Of a stretch of 64,000 bases of DNA, positions 50,887 to 58,678 are shown piece after piece. The position numbers and the translations under genes are program-made. This DNA comes from Terriglobia bacterium (GTDB lineage: Bacteria; Acidobacteriota; Terriglobia; Bryobacterales; Bryobacteraceae): the NCBI GenBank assembly GCA_020073445.1, contig JAIQFE010000001.1, positions 310,001 to 374,000 of the forward strand, given 5' to 3'. Numbering within the stretch: position 1 is the first letter of the stretch; each line of letters starts with the position of its first letter. Under the pieces are notes generated by a model that worked only from the letters and a program-made list of their open reading frames with translations, made no database searches and was not told where the DNA came from.

Positions 50887-51228
50887 GTGATGCCTGCCCC
50901 TCCCCTCGAAGTGGATCCCCAGGAAGTCAAACGGCGTCTCGACTCCGGTGAAAAGCTCGATCTGATCGACGTCCGCGAGCCCCACGAATTTGCGCTTGCG
51001 AAAATTGAGGGCGCCACGCTGATTCCGATGCGCGCCGTACCCGGCGAGCTTCAGGATCTGGACGCCCGCGCCGATGAAGGCACGCTGATCGTCTATTGCC
51101 ATCACGGCGTCCGCAGCCTCAACGTCGTGCATTGGCTCCGCGAGCAGGGCGTGGAAGCCTGCCAGAGCATGGCCGGCGGCATCGACGCGTGGAGCTTGCG
51201 CGTCGATCCGTCTGTTCCCCGTTACTAG
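50887..51228 (+). CDS. Rhodanese-like domain protein
   Basis: 113 residues (GTG 50887 or ATG 50890). Single rhodanese domain: LIDVREPHEFALAKIEGATLIPM and the active-site Cys loop VYCHHGVRSLNV. Such proteins carry persulfide sulfur for thiouridine, molybdopterin or detoxification. The six-residue CHHGVRS loop fits a GlpE/thiosulfate-type rhodanese. It ends 1 bp before the next gene's ATG, so they are coupled. Confidence 0.9.
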   Translation: MMPAPPLEVDPQEVKRRLDSGEKLDLIDVREPHEFALAKIEGATLIPMRAVPGELQDLDARADEGTLIVYCHHGVRSLNVVHWLREQGVEACQSMAGGIDAWSLRVDPSVPRY

Positions 51229-51229
51229 A

Positions 51230-52426
51230 ATGCGACGAGCCCCGCTGTATCTGGCCGGCGCTGCGGCGGCGACCACCGTAGTTTCCATCGCCGCAAGCCA
51301 GATTCTGTTGGGCCTGGCACTTATCGCCCTGTTGACGGAGCGCGACAAATGGCGATGGCCGCCGGTGACCTGGCCGGTGGTTCTGTGGGTGGCGTGGACG
51401 TTAGTCTCGCTCGCGGCTTCGGGCCATGCACAGGGCGGGCTGCCGCAGGTGAAGAAATTCTACGTCTGGCTGATGCTGTTCGTGGTGTATTCCGCACTCC
51501 GCACCTTGCCCCAGATTCGAGCGGTAACGCTGGCATGGGCAGCCGGGGCGACGTTGTCCACGCTATGGGGTTTCGCACAGCTCGTCCACATGTACCGCTC
51601 CACGCCGCGATTCTTTTACTACGTCTACGTCAACGGCAGCCGCATCACCGGCTTCGTCGATCATTGGATGACGTTCAGCGCGCTCCTCATGATGGCCCTG
51701 CTGATGGCGGGCGCGATGCTGCTGTACTCGGCCGGCCGGCGTCCATCCCGCTGGCTCATGGCCGCGCTCACAATTGTCGCGGCCGGGATACTGCTCGCTT
51801 TCACCCGAAGCATGTGGCTGGGAACCATCGCCGGCGCGCTGTGGCTGCTGTGGTGGAAAAACAAATGGCTGGTCGCGGCCGTGCCGCTCTTGATTGGGAT
51901 CGTCTTGCTGGTGAATCCCATGAAGGTGCGCGACCGTGCTTTATCCAGCTTCGGCGCGCAAGTGGGTGTTCTGGACTCGCGCGCGCATCGCGCTGCTCTA
52001 CGGCGGGTTGGTTGGGAGATGATAGCGGCTCACCCCATCGTGGGCGTGGGACCCGAGCAGGTGGGCCCGCAGTTCATGCAGTATTATCCCGCCGACCTCC
52101 CTCATCCCTTTCCCATCGGGTGGTACAAGGAGCATCTGCACAACCTCTACGTCCACTATGCGGCGGAGCGTGGGTTGCCGGCGCTGGGCATATTGCTCTG
52201 GCTGCTGGGCCGTGCACTATTCGACTTCTGGATCACGTTGCGCCGGCTACCCGCCCAGTCCGAAGCTCGCTGGGTGTTGCATGGCGCCATCGCCGTGATC
52301 ATCGCGGTGATGATTTCCGGTTGGACCGAGCTGACCCTGGGTCATAGTCAGGTACTGGAGATGTTCTTAGCCGTCTTAGCGTGTGGGTATATCGCGGTCG
52401 CCGCTCGCGGTAGCGAGTTCTCATGA
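51230..52426 (+). CDS. O-antigen ligase family membrane protein
   Basis: 398 residues with about eleven hydrophobic helices. The Wzy_C-like domain has a large periplasmic loop (240-330) including a PIVGVGPEQVGPQFMQYYP region and an H-L-H-N-L-Y-V motif (YKEHLHNLYVHYAAERG). O-antigen ligases join polysaccharide from undecaprenyl pyrophosphate to lipid A core; homologues also include polymerases and glycan transferases for other polysaccharides. The gene begins 1 bp after the rhodanese stop. It is consistent with the Wzt-like and lipid A genes elsewhere in the window. Confidence 0.86.
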   Translation: MRRAPLYLAGAAAATTVVSIAASQILLGLALIALLTERDKWRWPPVTWPVVLWVAWTLVSLAASGHAQGGLPQVKKFYVWLMLFVVYSALRTLPQIRAVTLAWAAGATLSTLWGFAQLVHMYRSTPRFFYYVYVNGSRITGFVDHWMTFSALLMMALLMAGAMLLYSAGRRPSRWLMAALTIVAAGILLAFTRSMWLGTIAGALWLLWWKNKWLVAAVPLLIGIVLLVNPMKVRDRALSSFGAQVGVLDSRAHRAALRRVGWEMIAAHPIVGVGPEQVGPQFMQYYPADLPHPFPIGWYKEHLHNLYVHYAAERGLPALGILLWLLGRALFDFWITLRRLPAQSEARWVLHGAIAVIIAVMISGWTELTLGHSQVLEMFLAVLACGYIAVAARGSEFS

Positions 52427-52474
52427 AGGATGTTACGCGCTCACACTCGGAAAAGGTGAACCGATGAGAAATGC

Positions 52475-52867
52475 ATGGAGTACCTGCCATTTCGCATCGC
52501 AGGCCGGGATTTCGTGATCGATGCATCGCGCGTTCGGGCGATCGCGCCGTTTGAGGGATCTCCAGAACGCCACAGCGTTCCGATTATCGATCTTAGAAGG
52601 AGACTGGGTCTGCCCGGAGTCGTTTACGGCAGACGGCAATTTCTGGTGGTGGTCGAAACCGGCGCGTCCGAATCGGGCATAGCTGGTTTCGTCGCGGACT
52701 ACGTTTCGGATTTGATCAAAGGATCTCCGGACCAGCGTCGCGGTGGTAGGCTGCGCGGACGGGGCCGTCCGAAATGGGTATTGGACCCAGACACTCTCTC
52801 GATCAAAGACCCTAGCTCTTTATCCCCTCAAAGCCCTGCTCAATCTCTCGTTTCGCATCCGGAGTGA
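52475..52867 (+). CDS. Small CheW-like domain protein
   Basis: 130 residues. The first 90 follow the CheW fold in outline: LPFRIAGRDFVIDASRVRAIAPF, VPIIDLRRRLGLP, FLVVVETG and IAGFVADYVSDLIKG. Full CheW domains are ~140 residues, and several strands are short here. The tail is Gly/Arg-rich (RGGRLRGRGRPKWV). No chemotaxis genes are beside it. CheW domains couple receptors to CheA, but stand-alone ones may scaffold other signalling. Its 3' end overlaps the leftward dapA gene by 56 bases. Confidence 0.65.
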   Translation: MEYLPFRIAGRDFVIDASRVRAIAPFEGSPERHSVPIIDLRRRLGLPGVVYGRRQFLVVVETGASESGIAGFVADYVSDLIKGSPDQRRGGRLRGRGRPKWVLDPDTLSIKDPSSLSPQSPAQSLVSHPE

Positions 52868-53696
52868 CCACGGTCAAGGGCAGGCGTGTAGGACCGCCAT
52901 AGTAACCCTTCAGATCCATCGCATACTTCAATCCAGGAATCCCGTAGGTGGTCGCACACAGCTTCGAGGCACAGGCGATCCGATTCTGCCAGTCCATGGC
53001 AGCCTCGAATTCGCGGGTGCGGTGCGCCTCGTAGATGCTGATGCACGCGTAAGGGACGGCGTTGGCGAGGGCCAGGATCGCTCCGGAGCATCCTGCCGCC
53101 AGCGATTCCGCCAGCAGGCCAGCCGCGCCTGTGAGCACCTGGAAACCCGGTTTCACCGCAGCGATAAATCGCTTGGTCCCTTCGAGGTTGCCGGAACTAT
53201 CTTTCATCCCGATGATGTTTGGGTGCTCGGCGAGCGTAGCGACCGCGTCGGGCGTGAGATCGATGCCGGTGACTTGGGGAAAGTGATACAGGAGGATCGG
53301 AATTTTCGCCTGATCCGCGACCGTGCGGAAGAATAAGATCTGCGTCTCCATGCGGCTCATCATGCTCCTGAAATAGTGAGGAGCCAACACCAGTCCCGCT
53401 TTATAGCCCAGCTCAGCGGCGCGATTTGTGAGCTTAACCGATTCCCGGACGCTCTCCGCTCCCGAGCCGGCGATCAGAACTTTGTCGGACGCCGCATACT
53501 GCGCCGCCCACTCCCACAGCTGGATCTTTTCTTCCGCCGTGAGGTAGGGAGTTTCCCCTGTGGAACCCGTGACCAGATATCCAGCGAGACCGGTACGATT
53601 CCATTTTTCGATATTGTGCTGGACTTTGACCTTGTAGAGGTCGCCGTTGTGATCGAAGGGGGTCGTGATGGCGGGGAAAATACCTTGCAGCTTCAT
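52812..53696 (-). CDS. Dihydrodipicolinate synthase/DapA-family aldolase
   Basis: 294 residues starting at ATG 53696; upstream frame continues into a repeat but is not conserved. TIM-barrel class I aldolase marks are TGSTGETPYLTAEEK, YHFPQVTGIDL and the Schiff-base Lys in IIGMKDSSGNLEG. The family includes DapA, sialic acid lyase, KDG aldolase and HOGA. The LYHFPQVTG where DapA has LYN-P-x-R-T suggests it is not the true DapA. Substrate undetermined. Faces the CheW-like gene tail. Confidence 0.86.
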   Translation of the reverse strand: MKLQGIFPAITTPFDHNGDLYKVKVQHNIEKWNRTGLAGYLVTGSTGETPYLTAEEKIQLWEWAAQYAASDKVLIAGSGAESVRESVKLTNRAAELGYKAGLVLAPHYFRSMMSRMETQILFFRTVADQAKIPILLYHFPQVTGIDLTPDAVATLAEHPNIIGMKDSSGNLEGTKRFIAAVKPGFQVLTGAAGLLAESLAAGCSGAILALANAVPYACISIYEAHRTREFEAAMDWQNRIACASKLCATTYGIPGLKYAMDLKGYYGGPTRLPLTVVTPDAKREIEQGFEGIKS

Positions 53697-53731
53697 GGAA
53701 AACCAGGTGGTGCAGGCTTTCGCAGTTTGCC

Positions 53732-53757
53732 AAAAAAGGGGACAGACCGCTCTGTCC
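53732..53757 (-). terminator. Leftward hairpin terminator
   Basis: On the minus strand: stem GGACAGA, loop GCGG, stem TCTGTCC, then CC and six T (plus-strand A-run at 53732-53737). It would stop leftward transcription from the atp genes. A near-identical hairpin of the opposite orientation lies at 53796-53825. Confidence 0.65.
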
Positions 53758-53795
53758 ACTGCGACCGCGCTTCACCGAATAACGGCCTTGCGTCT

Positions 53796-53825
53796 GGGGG
53801 ACAGAGTAGTCTGTCCCCCTTTTTT
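53796..53825 (+). terminator. Rightward hairpin terminator
   Basis: Perfect ten-base stem GGGGGACAGA/TCTGTCCCCC with a GTAG loop (53796-53819) and six T (53820-53825). It faces the leftward atpE gene. With the hairpin at 53740-53757 it forms a mirrored pair with the same core (GGACAGA), spaced by about 38 bases. Confidence 0.75.
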
Positions 53826-53839
53826 CACTCGAGCTTGAA

Positions 53840-54145
53840 CTAGCCCTTCAGGACGATGGCCAGTGCGTAGATGGTCAGGGTCTCGATGAACACCAGACCG
53901 AGAATCAGTGCGAACCGGATTCCGCCGGCCGCTCCGGGATTCCGCGCGATGGCTTCCGCCGCGCCCGCTACCGCCTTGCCCTGTCCGATACCGCACAGGC
54001 CGCCGGCGATGCCCAACCCGATCATGCCGCCAAGGAACTTAATTTCTCCGGGCGCGATGCCCGATGCACCGGGAGTTTGCCCGAACATCGGGCAAGCCAC
54101 CAGCAAAAACAATGCTGCCAGAAGCAGCGTCTTCTTGTTAACCAT
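53840..54145 (-). CDS. atpE: AtpE, F-type ATP synthase c subunit with N-terminal leader
   Basis: 101 residues. After an N-terminal hydrophobic segment with a signal-like end (TLLLAALFLLVACPMFGQ, about 6-23) the two-helix c subunit begins: helix 1 (GLGIAGGLCGIGQGKAVAG), polar loop ARNPGAAGGIR, and helix 2 with the essential proton-binding Glu88 in LVFIETLTIY. The extra N-terminal part resembles the cleaved leaders seen in some bacterial c subunits. It follows atpB by 107 bp. No atpF or F1 genes follow. Confidence 0.92.
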   Translation of the reverse strand: MVNKKTLLLAALFLLVACPMFGQTPGASGIAPGEIKFLGGMIGLGIAGGLCGIGQGKAVAGAAEAIARNPGAAGGIRFALILGLVFIETLTIYALAIVLKG

Positions 54146-54251
54146 TCGTGTGTACCTTCTCTTTCGTATGAAATTGCGCCGAGGAGGTGGTTCCGGGCTG
54201 TCCTGGGGGATCAGTGGCTCACACTCGACGCGATAATGCCAGTTATGAAAA

Positions 54252-54989
54252 TTAGTGCTCGTGCGACGTTGCCATACTCACGTAGATCATCGTGAGCAAA
54301 GAAAAAACGTAGGCTTGCAGGAACGCCACGAAGACGTGCAGGCCCATAAAAATGACGGGGACCACCAGCTTGGTCAAGCTGATGAAGACGTTGGTAATCT
54401 GTTCGCCCGCGAACATGTTGCCATAAAGACGAACCGTGAGCGACAGCATGCGCGCGAAATGCCCGATGATTTCGATCGGGATCATCAACCACGCCAGCGC
54501 TAGAATCGGACCCATGAAGTGCGCCAGGTATTTGGCCGGACCAAGTTCCCGGAAGCCCTGGTAGTGGTAGTAAACCCAAGTGCACAAAGCGAGCCCGGCA
54601 GGCACGGAAACTTCCATGGTGGGCGATTCAAAGATCGGAATGATTCCGATCAGGTTCATCGCGGCGATGAAGACAAACAAAGTGCCGAAGAAGGCCGAGT
54701 ATTTCTCGGGGTGTTGAATTCCCACTTCGGAGGCCTGGGTCTTGATGAAGCTGTACAACAATTCGAAGATGTGTTGAAGTTTGCCTGGCTTGTCCGGCGA
54801 AAGGCCTGCTTTTATGACAGCCGCCAGCACCATCAGGATGACGACTACCAGCAGCTCCATCACGATCCAGTTTTGCCACGGCCGCGCCGCATTCTCGGCG
54901 TGAATGTTGAACAACCCCAGGATCGTAGTGGCGACACCCGCGAGATAGTCGTTAAACAGGGCGGTCAGCCACAATTCATGTTCTGGCAT
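54252..54989 (-). CDS. atpB: AtpB, F-type ATP synthase a subunit
   Basis: 245 residues with about six hydrophobic helices. The essential Arg is in MLSLTVRLYGNMFAGEQI, the family block near residue 170, with VFVAFLQAYVFSLLTMIYVS in the final helix. Forms the proton channel against the c-ring. It begins 14 bases inside the end of the atpI-type gene. Length normal. Confidence 0.95.
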   Translation of the reverse strand: MPEHELWLTALFNDYLAGVATTILGLFNIHAENAARPWQNWIVMELLVVVILMVLAAVIKAGLSPDKPGKLQHIFELLYSFIKTQASEVGIQHPEKYSAFFGTLFVFIAAMNLIGIIPIFESPTMEVSVPAGLALCTWVYYHYQGFRELGPAKYLAHFMGPILALAWLMIPIEIIGHFARMLSLTVRLYGNMFAGEQITNVFISLTKLVVPVIFMGLHVFVAFLQAYVFSLLTMIYVSMATSHEH

Positions 54990-55353
54990 GCAAGATTAAC
55001 TCGTAGAGAATTTCCAGGATCACCGCCGCGAAAACCGCCAAAAGTCCCGCCAACACGGCCACCGGCGTGATTCCAAGAATCCTCACTATAACATAGGCGG
55101 CGACGCCGACGATGGCATAGCGGAGTGCGATCAATACGCCCCAGCCGGCCGCTTTTGGCGTGGACGCGCCCATGACATGCGCCAGGCTGCTCAGCAGTTC
55201 GAAGTTGACGTAAGAGAGCCCGGCCCCGGCCAGGAATCCGGCGGCTGCTCCTCTGCCCCGTGCGACGAACATCGCCGCCGTTCCCACTATGCCAACCACT
55301 AGCGTGAGGTACTTGATGCGGATCAGCGCGCGGTCGTAATCAAAGCCGGTCAT
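54976..55353 (-). CDS. ATP synthase subunit I (AtpI-like) membrane protein
   Basis: 125 residues with four hydrophobic helices (about 15-30, 36-52, 72-90, 95-117). The AtpI family helps c-ring assembly and Mg/Ca transport in some bacteria and typically precedes atpB, as here (14-base overlap with atpB start; 4-base overlap with the upstream gene). Its sequence itself is weakly conserved, so the assignment uses context too. Confidence 0.78.
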   Translation of the reverse strand: MTGFDYDRALIRIKYLTLVVGIVGTAAMFVARGRGAAAGFLAGAGLSYVNFELLSSLAHVMGASTPKAAGWGVLIALRYAIVGVAAYVIVRILGITPVAVLAGLLAVFAAVILEILYELILHART

Positions 55354-55577
55354 GCATCACGGCCCAGGATGCGGATCAGCTGAACGATGCCGGAGACCAC
55401 CCCGAGGATTAAGAAAACAAAGCGCAAGAAGGTGGTCGAGAACAGGTAGTCGAGACCGTAGCCGATCGCGTAGCCAGCTAGGGCGCTGGCCGGCATCAGC
55501 ATGATGACCGGAGAATAGCGGGCCATCAGGCGAAAAAACTCGCTTTCCTGCTTGTCCTTTCTTGGTTTATCGGTCAC
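55350..55577 (-). CDS. AtpZ/AtpI-type small membrane protein
   Basis: 75 residues with a charged N-terminus (KPRKDKQESEFFRLMARYSPV) and two helices (about 24-44 and 52-70), containing the GYAIGYGLDYLFST block. This is the AtpZ/DUF of small proteins at the head of many atp operons. Overlaps the downstream subunit I gene by 4 bases and the hemD stop by 4. The F0 head of the operon is thus hemD-atpZ-atpI-atpB-atpE. Confidence 0.82.
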   Translation of the reverse strand: MTDKPRKDKQESEFFRLMARYSPVIMLMPASALAGYAIGYGLDYLFSTTFLRFVFLILGVVSGIVQLIRILGRDA

Positions 55578-56392
55578 TTCTTAGATTGTAGGATCTCGTG
55601 TGCGCGCTGCGAAGTTTCGTTGACCAGGAAGCCCATTTTGGGGTGCGACGGTTCGAAATCGACCGGCAGGTTGTGCTCACGCAGCGTTTCACTGGTGCTG
55701 GGGCCGACCGACGCGACCATCGTGCGATGAAGTGCCGCGCGGACCTGTTCCTCGAGCTTTTCTTCCGCGGCGATCCGCAACAGGTGCGGAATCTGGACGG
55801 ATGTCGTGAACAGAACGACGTCGAACCGGCTCGCCGCGAGCCGCCGCACGGCCTCACGCAACGGACCCGTGTCCTCCGGAAGCTCCCACTGATAAACGGG
55901 GACAGTGGTCACCTGCGCGCCGCGGGCTCGCAGGCCTTCGAGCAGCTCAAGACTGGAGCGGCCAAACTCCTGGACGGCGATGTTGCGCTCGGGGCGGGCT
56001 TCGGTCGCGGACAGGATTTCGCGCCAGGTGTTCGGTTCAGGCACGCTCACCGCCACGGGCACGTTCCATTCGCGCATGACGGCGGCGGGCTTCGATCCTC
56101 GAACAACGACGGCAAGTTTGCGCAATGCGTCTATGAACGATCCAGGCGGGTAGCGAGTTTCGAGGATCTGATTGAGCAGCCGCGCGCCGACGCCGGTGAG
56201 GAAGATCACCGTGTCGAACTCGCCCGCAAACAGGCGTTCGGCAAACGCGAAGGCTTGGGGATTATCTTGAAGCGGGATTTCGCGCATGGACGGGGCAACG
56301 AACGGATCGCCGCCCCGTGCGCGAATCAGCTTCTCGATTTCGGCGGAACGCCGGCTTTCGAGGGATAGAACACGTAGCCCGTCAAACTGCAT
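55574..56392 (-). CDS. hemD: HemD, uroporphyrinogen-III synthase
   Basis: 272 residues, two interleaved Rossmann-like HemD domains: VLSLESRRSAEIEKLI, DTVIFLTGVGARLLNQIL, VVVRGSKPAAVMRE, then DVVLFTTSVQIPHLL, VASVGPSTSETLREHNLPVDFEPSHPKMGFLV. Converts hydroxymethylbilane to uroporphyrinogen III in haem synthesis. Overlaps the atpZ-like start by 4 bases, so it likely heads the atp mRNA. hemH is at 45.6 kb. Confidence 0.86.
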   Translation of the reverse strand: MQFDGLRVLSLESRRSAEIEKLIRARGGDPFVAPSMREIPLQDNPQAFAFAERLFAGEFDTVIFLTGVGARLLNQILETRYPPGSFIDALRKLAVVVRGSKPAAVMREWNVPVAVSVPEPNTWREILSATEARPERNIAVQEFGRSSLELLEGLRARGAQVTTVPVYQWELPEDTGPLREAVRRLAASRFDVVLFTTSVQIPHLLRIAAEEKLEEQVRAALHRTMVASVGPSTSETLREHNLPVDFEPSHPKMGFLVNETSQRAHEILQSKK

Positions 56393-56413
56393 TGCGGGCC
56401 TTTGCCTTGCCGT

Positions 56414-56800
56414 TTAGTTGGCAGCCGGCGGTGCGGTCGACGGCTCCGTGCTGCCGCGATGGCAGGTGAAGCAAGTGACGTGTACTTTGCCGTCCGGGAA
56501 CTTCGAGTTGATGTCGCCGACCATCTGGATCATCATGCGAGCCATCACTTTTTCCTGCTTCGTATCGGCGGACCGGTCGTCAGCGACGTGGCAGAAGTTG
56601 CAGCCACCTTTGTCGGCCAAACCGAGCGCGGGTACGAATGCCCGCATGTTGTCCATGTAGTTCTCGGGAGTCAGAACTTTGAGATTCTTGGGGGGACCGC
56701 CCTTGCCGCCCTTGGCGCCACCTTTTCCGCCCTTGTCTTGGGCGAACATCACGAGAGCAGCGAGCATGGCCACAGCAACCATCAGGAGGATTTTGCGCAT
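56414..56800 (-). CDS. Small periplasmic diheme cytochrome c (reaction-centre cytochrome-like)
   Basis: 128 residues. A signal peptide (RKILLMVAVAMLAALVMFAQ), a Gly/Lys-rich linker (22-40), then two CxxCH haem motifs, CNFCH (67-71) and CFTCH (110-114), with a methionine-rich helix between (MARMMIQM). The pattern MDNMRAFVPALG to CNFCH matches the photosynthetic reaction-centre cytochrome c family but about one half of it. This family is common in non-photosynthetic Acidobacteriota. Electron carrier of unknown partner. Confidence 0.83.
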   Translation of the reverse strand: MRKILLMVAVAMLAALVMFAQDKGGKGGAKGGKGGPPKNLKVLTPENYMDNMRAFVPALGLADKGGCNFCHVADDRSADTKQEKVMARMMIQMVGDINSKFPDGKVHVTCFTCHRGSTEPSTAPPAAN

Positions 56801-56894
56801 GGGGCTATTATACTGAGTATCTTGCTCAAAGCAAGCTTGAGTTTAACGCGGCGTTAATGAAGCTTCATTAACGGCCTGGTCTTATCGACTGGTC

Positions 56895-57155
56895 TTAACG
56901 GCCGAAGTAAGCGGCGTTCTTGGCAGCGAAGTCGGACCACTTCTCCGGAAGATCGTCCAGCGCGAAAATCGCCGACACAGGACAAACCGGAACACATGCC
57001 CCGCAGTCGATACACTCGACCGGATCGATATAAATCAATTCTTCGGTGGCAAATTTGGGATCGTCTTTTTTCGGATGGATACAATCCACCGGACAGGCGT
57101 CCACACATGCCGCGTCTTTGGTGCCGATGCAGGGTTCTGCGATTACGTAAGCCAT
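56895..57155 (-). CDS. 7Fe-8S/4Fe-4S type ferredoxin
   Basis: 86 residues. Cysteines C9, C17, C21, C25 and C48-x2-C51-x2-C54-x3-C58-Pro give the two-cluster layout of the FdxA 7Fe ferredoxins (3Fe-4S plus 4Fe-4S): CIGTKDAACVDACPVDCIHP and CIDCGACVPVCPVSAI. Electron carrier in the cytoplasm. The tail (PEKWSDFAAKNAAYF) is the FdxA-type C-terminal helix. Downstream of the tRNA-Arg on the same strand. Confidence 0.93.
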   Translation of the reverse strand: MAYVIAEPCIGTKDAACVDACPVDCIHPKKDDPKFATEELIYIDPVECIDCGACVPVCPVSAIFALDDLPEKWSDFAAKNAAYFGR

Positions 57156-57289
57156 ACAGGGGTCAAATCACCTCAAAACTTCCTGGTGAAAGGGAACTAC
57201 CTTCATACCACAGCCCGTTGCAGTAGTGCAATTTTCTGGCAGCGAACGGGTAGATTCGCACCGCCATCTGTCGCTGTTACCCCACGTTA

Positions 57290-57366
57290 TGGTGGGGACG
57301 GGCAGATTCGAACTGCCGACCTGTCGCTTAGGAGGCGACCGCTCTATCCAACTGAGCTACGTCCCC
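57290..57366 (-). tRNA. tRNA-Arg (CCT)
   Basis: Cloverleaf on the minus strand: acceptor GGGGACG/CGTCCCC, D-stem GCTC/GAGC, anticodon stem GTCGC/GCGAC with loop CTCCTAA (anticodon CCT, reads AGG), T-stem GGCAG/CTGCC with TTCGAAT, discriminator A and encoded CCA. All stems fully paired. It lies 5 bp after purD on the same strand. Confidence 0.96.
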
Positions 57367-57371
57367 GCACT

Positions 57372-58601
57372 TCAAGGAGCAATCGTTCTGATTGTAGCAG
57401 GACCCCATCGTTTCAGTCCTTTTGCTGCAATGTCGTGGCGGTAATGCATGCCATCGAAATGTATCTTTTCGATCGCGGCATAGGCATTCGCGGAAGCTTT
57501 GGCGAGATCGGCGCCAGAGGCGGTTACGCCCAGCACGCGGCCTCCCGCGGTTTCGAGTCCTTTGGGACCTTGTTTCGTGCCGGCCTGGAAGACCTGTGTC
57601 CCGCACGTGTGGATTCCGGTGATCACATCGCCGGTCCGGACCTGCCCTGGATAGCCAGCCGCGGCCAACACAACGCACACGGAAGGCTCCGACTTCCAGC
57701 GCAGCGAGACGCCCGCCAAGTTTCCGGTCGCGGAAGCCAAGAGAACTTCGCCAAACGGGGAGTCGAGACGATGCATCAAGGGCTGTGTTTCCGGATCGCC
57801 CAAGCGTACGTTGAATTCGAGCACCTTGGGGCCGTTCGTTGTCATCATCAGTCCTGCGTAAAGGAATCCGGTGAAGCGAGTGGCTTCGACCACCGGGCCG
57901 ATCACAGTATCGAGCACGTGCTGCGCGTCGGCTTTCGGGAGGATGCGGCCGTCGCAATATGCTCCCATGCCGCCGGTGTTGGGGCCGGTATCGCCATCGC
58001 CCACGGCCTTGTGGTCTTGCGTGGCTTCGAGCGGAACGATGTTCTTCCCGTCGCTGAGTGCGATGAAGCTGACTTCTTCACCTTCGAGAAATTCTTCGAT
58101 CACCAGACGGGGGCCAAGTGAGCGCACCGCGGCCTCCGCTTCGGCGCGGTCCTTCGCGATGATGACGCCTTTGCCCGCCGCGAGCCCGTCCGCTTTAATC
58201 ACAACAGGATGGTCGAACTCAGCGAGCGCGGTAATTCCCGCTTCGACAGATTCCACGCGGGCGTAGCGAGCAGTGGGAATACCCAGGCGTCGCATGAACT
58301 CTTTGGAGTGAATCTTGCTGCCTTCGAGTTGTGCGGCGTCTTGCGCCGGACCGACGATCTTTCGCTTGGCGGCGCGGAACTGGTCGACTACGCCGGCTAC
58401 CAGCGGAACCTCTGGACCGACGACGGTGAGATCGGGATCGATGGAGTTCGCCGCAGCCAGATAATCCGTGGTTGGCAGAAGCTGACCGATCTCGGCGATC
58501 CCAGGATTGCCGGGTGCACCGAAGATCTGATGACCTTCTTGCGCCAGGCGCCACGCGATTGCGTGCTCGCGGCCGCCGCTGCCAATAATGAGAATCTTCA
58601 C
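57372..58601 (-). CDS. purD: PurD, phosphoribosylamine--glycine ligase
   Basis: 409 residues of the ATP-grasp GARS: KILIIGSGGREHAIAW, ADGLAAGKGVIIAKD, EEFLEGEEVSFIAL, DHKAVGDGDTGPNTGGMGAYC and VLEFNVRLGDPETQPLM. Joins phosphoribosylamine and glycine in step 2 of purine synthesis. Length slightly under 430. No other pur genes adjoin. Starts near 58601 with a divergent mnmG 77 bp away. Confidence 0.96.
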   Translation of the reverse strand: MKILIIGSGGREHAIAWRLAQEGHQIFGAPGNPGIAEIGQLLPTTDYLAAANSIDPDLTVVGPEVPLVAGVVDQFRAAKRKIVGPAQDAAQLEGSKIHSKEFMRRLGIPTARYARVESVEAGITALAEFDHPVVIKADGLAAGKGVIIAKDRAEAEAAVRSLGPRLVIEEFLEGEEVSFIALSDGKNIVPLEATQDHKAVGDGDTGPNTGGMGAYCDGRILPKADAQHVLDTVIGPVVEATRFTGFLYAGLMMTTNGPKVLEFNVRLGDPETQPLMHRLDSPFGEVLLASATGNLAGVSLRWKSEPSVCVVLAAAGYPGQVRTGDVITGIHTCGTQVFQAGTKQGPKGLETAGGRVLGVTASGADLAKASANAYAAIEKIHFDGMHYRHDIAAKGLKRWGPATIRTIAP

Positions 58602-58678
58602 GAGACGAGAATTTTCACGAGACCAGAATCTTTACGGGAATTGTTAGTTTACCGCGGCAAGTTAGAATGTAGCTACAA

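Noticed and set aside
53840-54145. Sodium-type c ring
   Set aside because: The helix-2 sequence has Glu followed by Thr-Leu-Thr-Ile-Tyr, as in proton rings, and the first-helix Gln/Pro set of sodium rings was not recognised.
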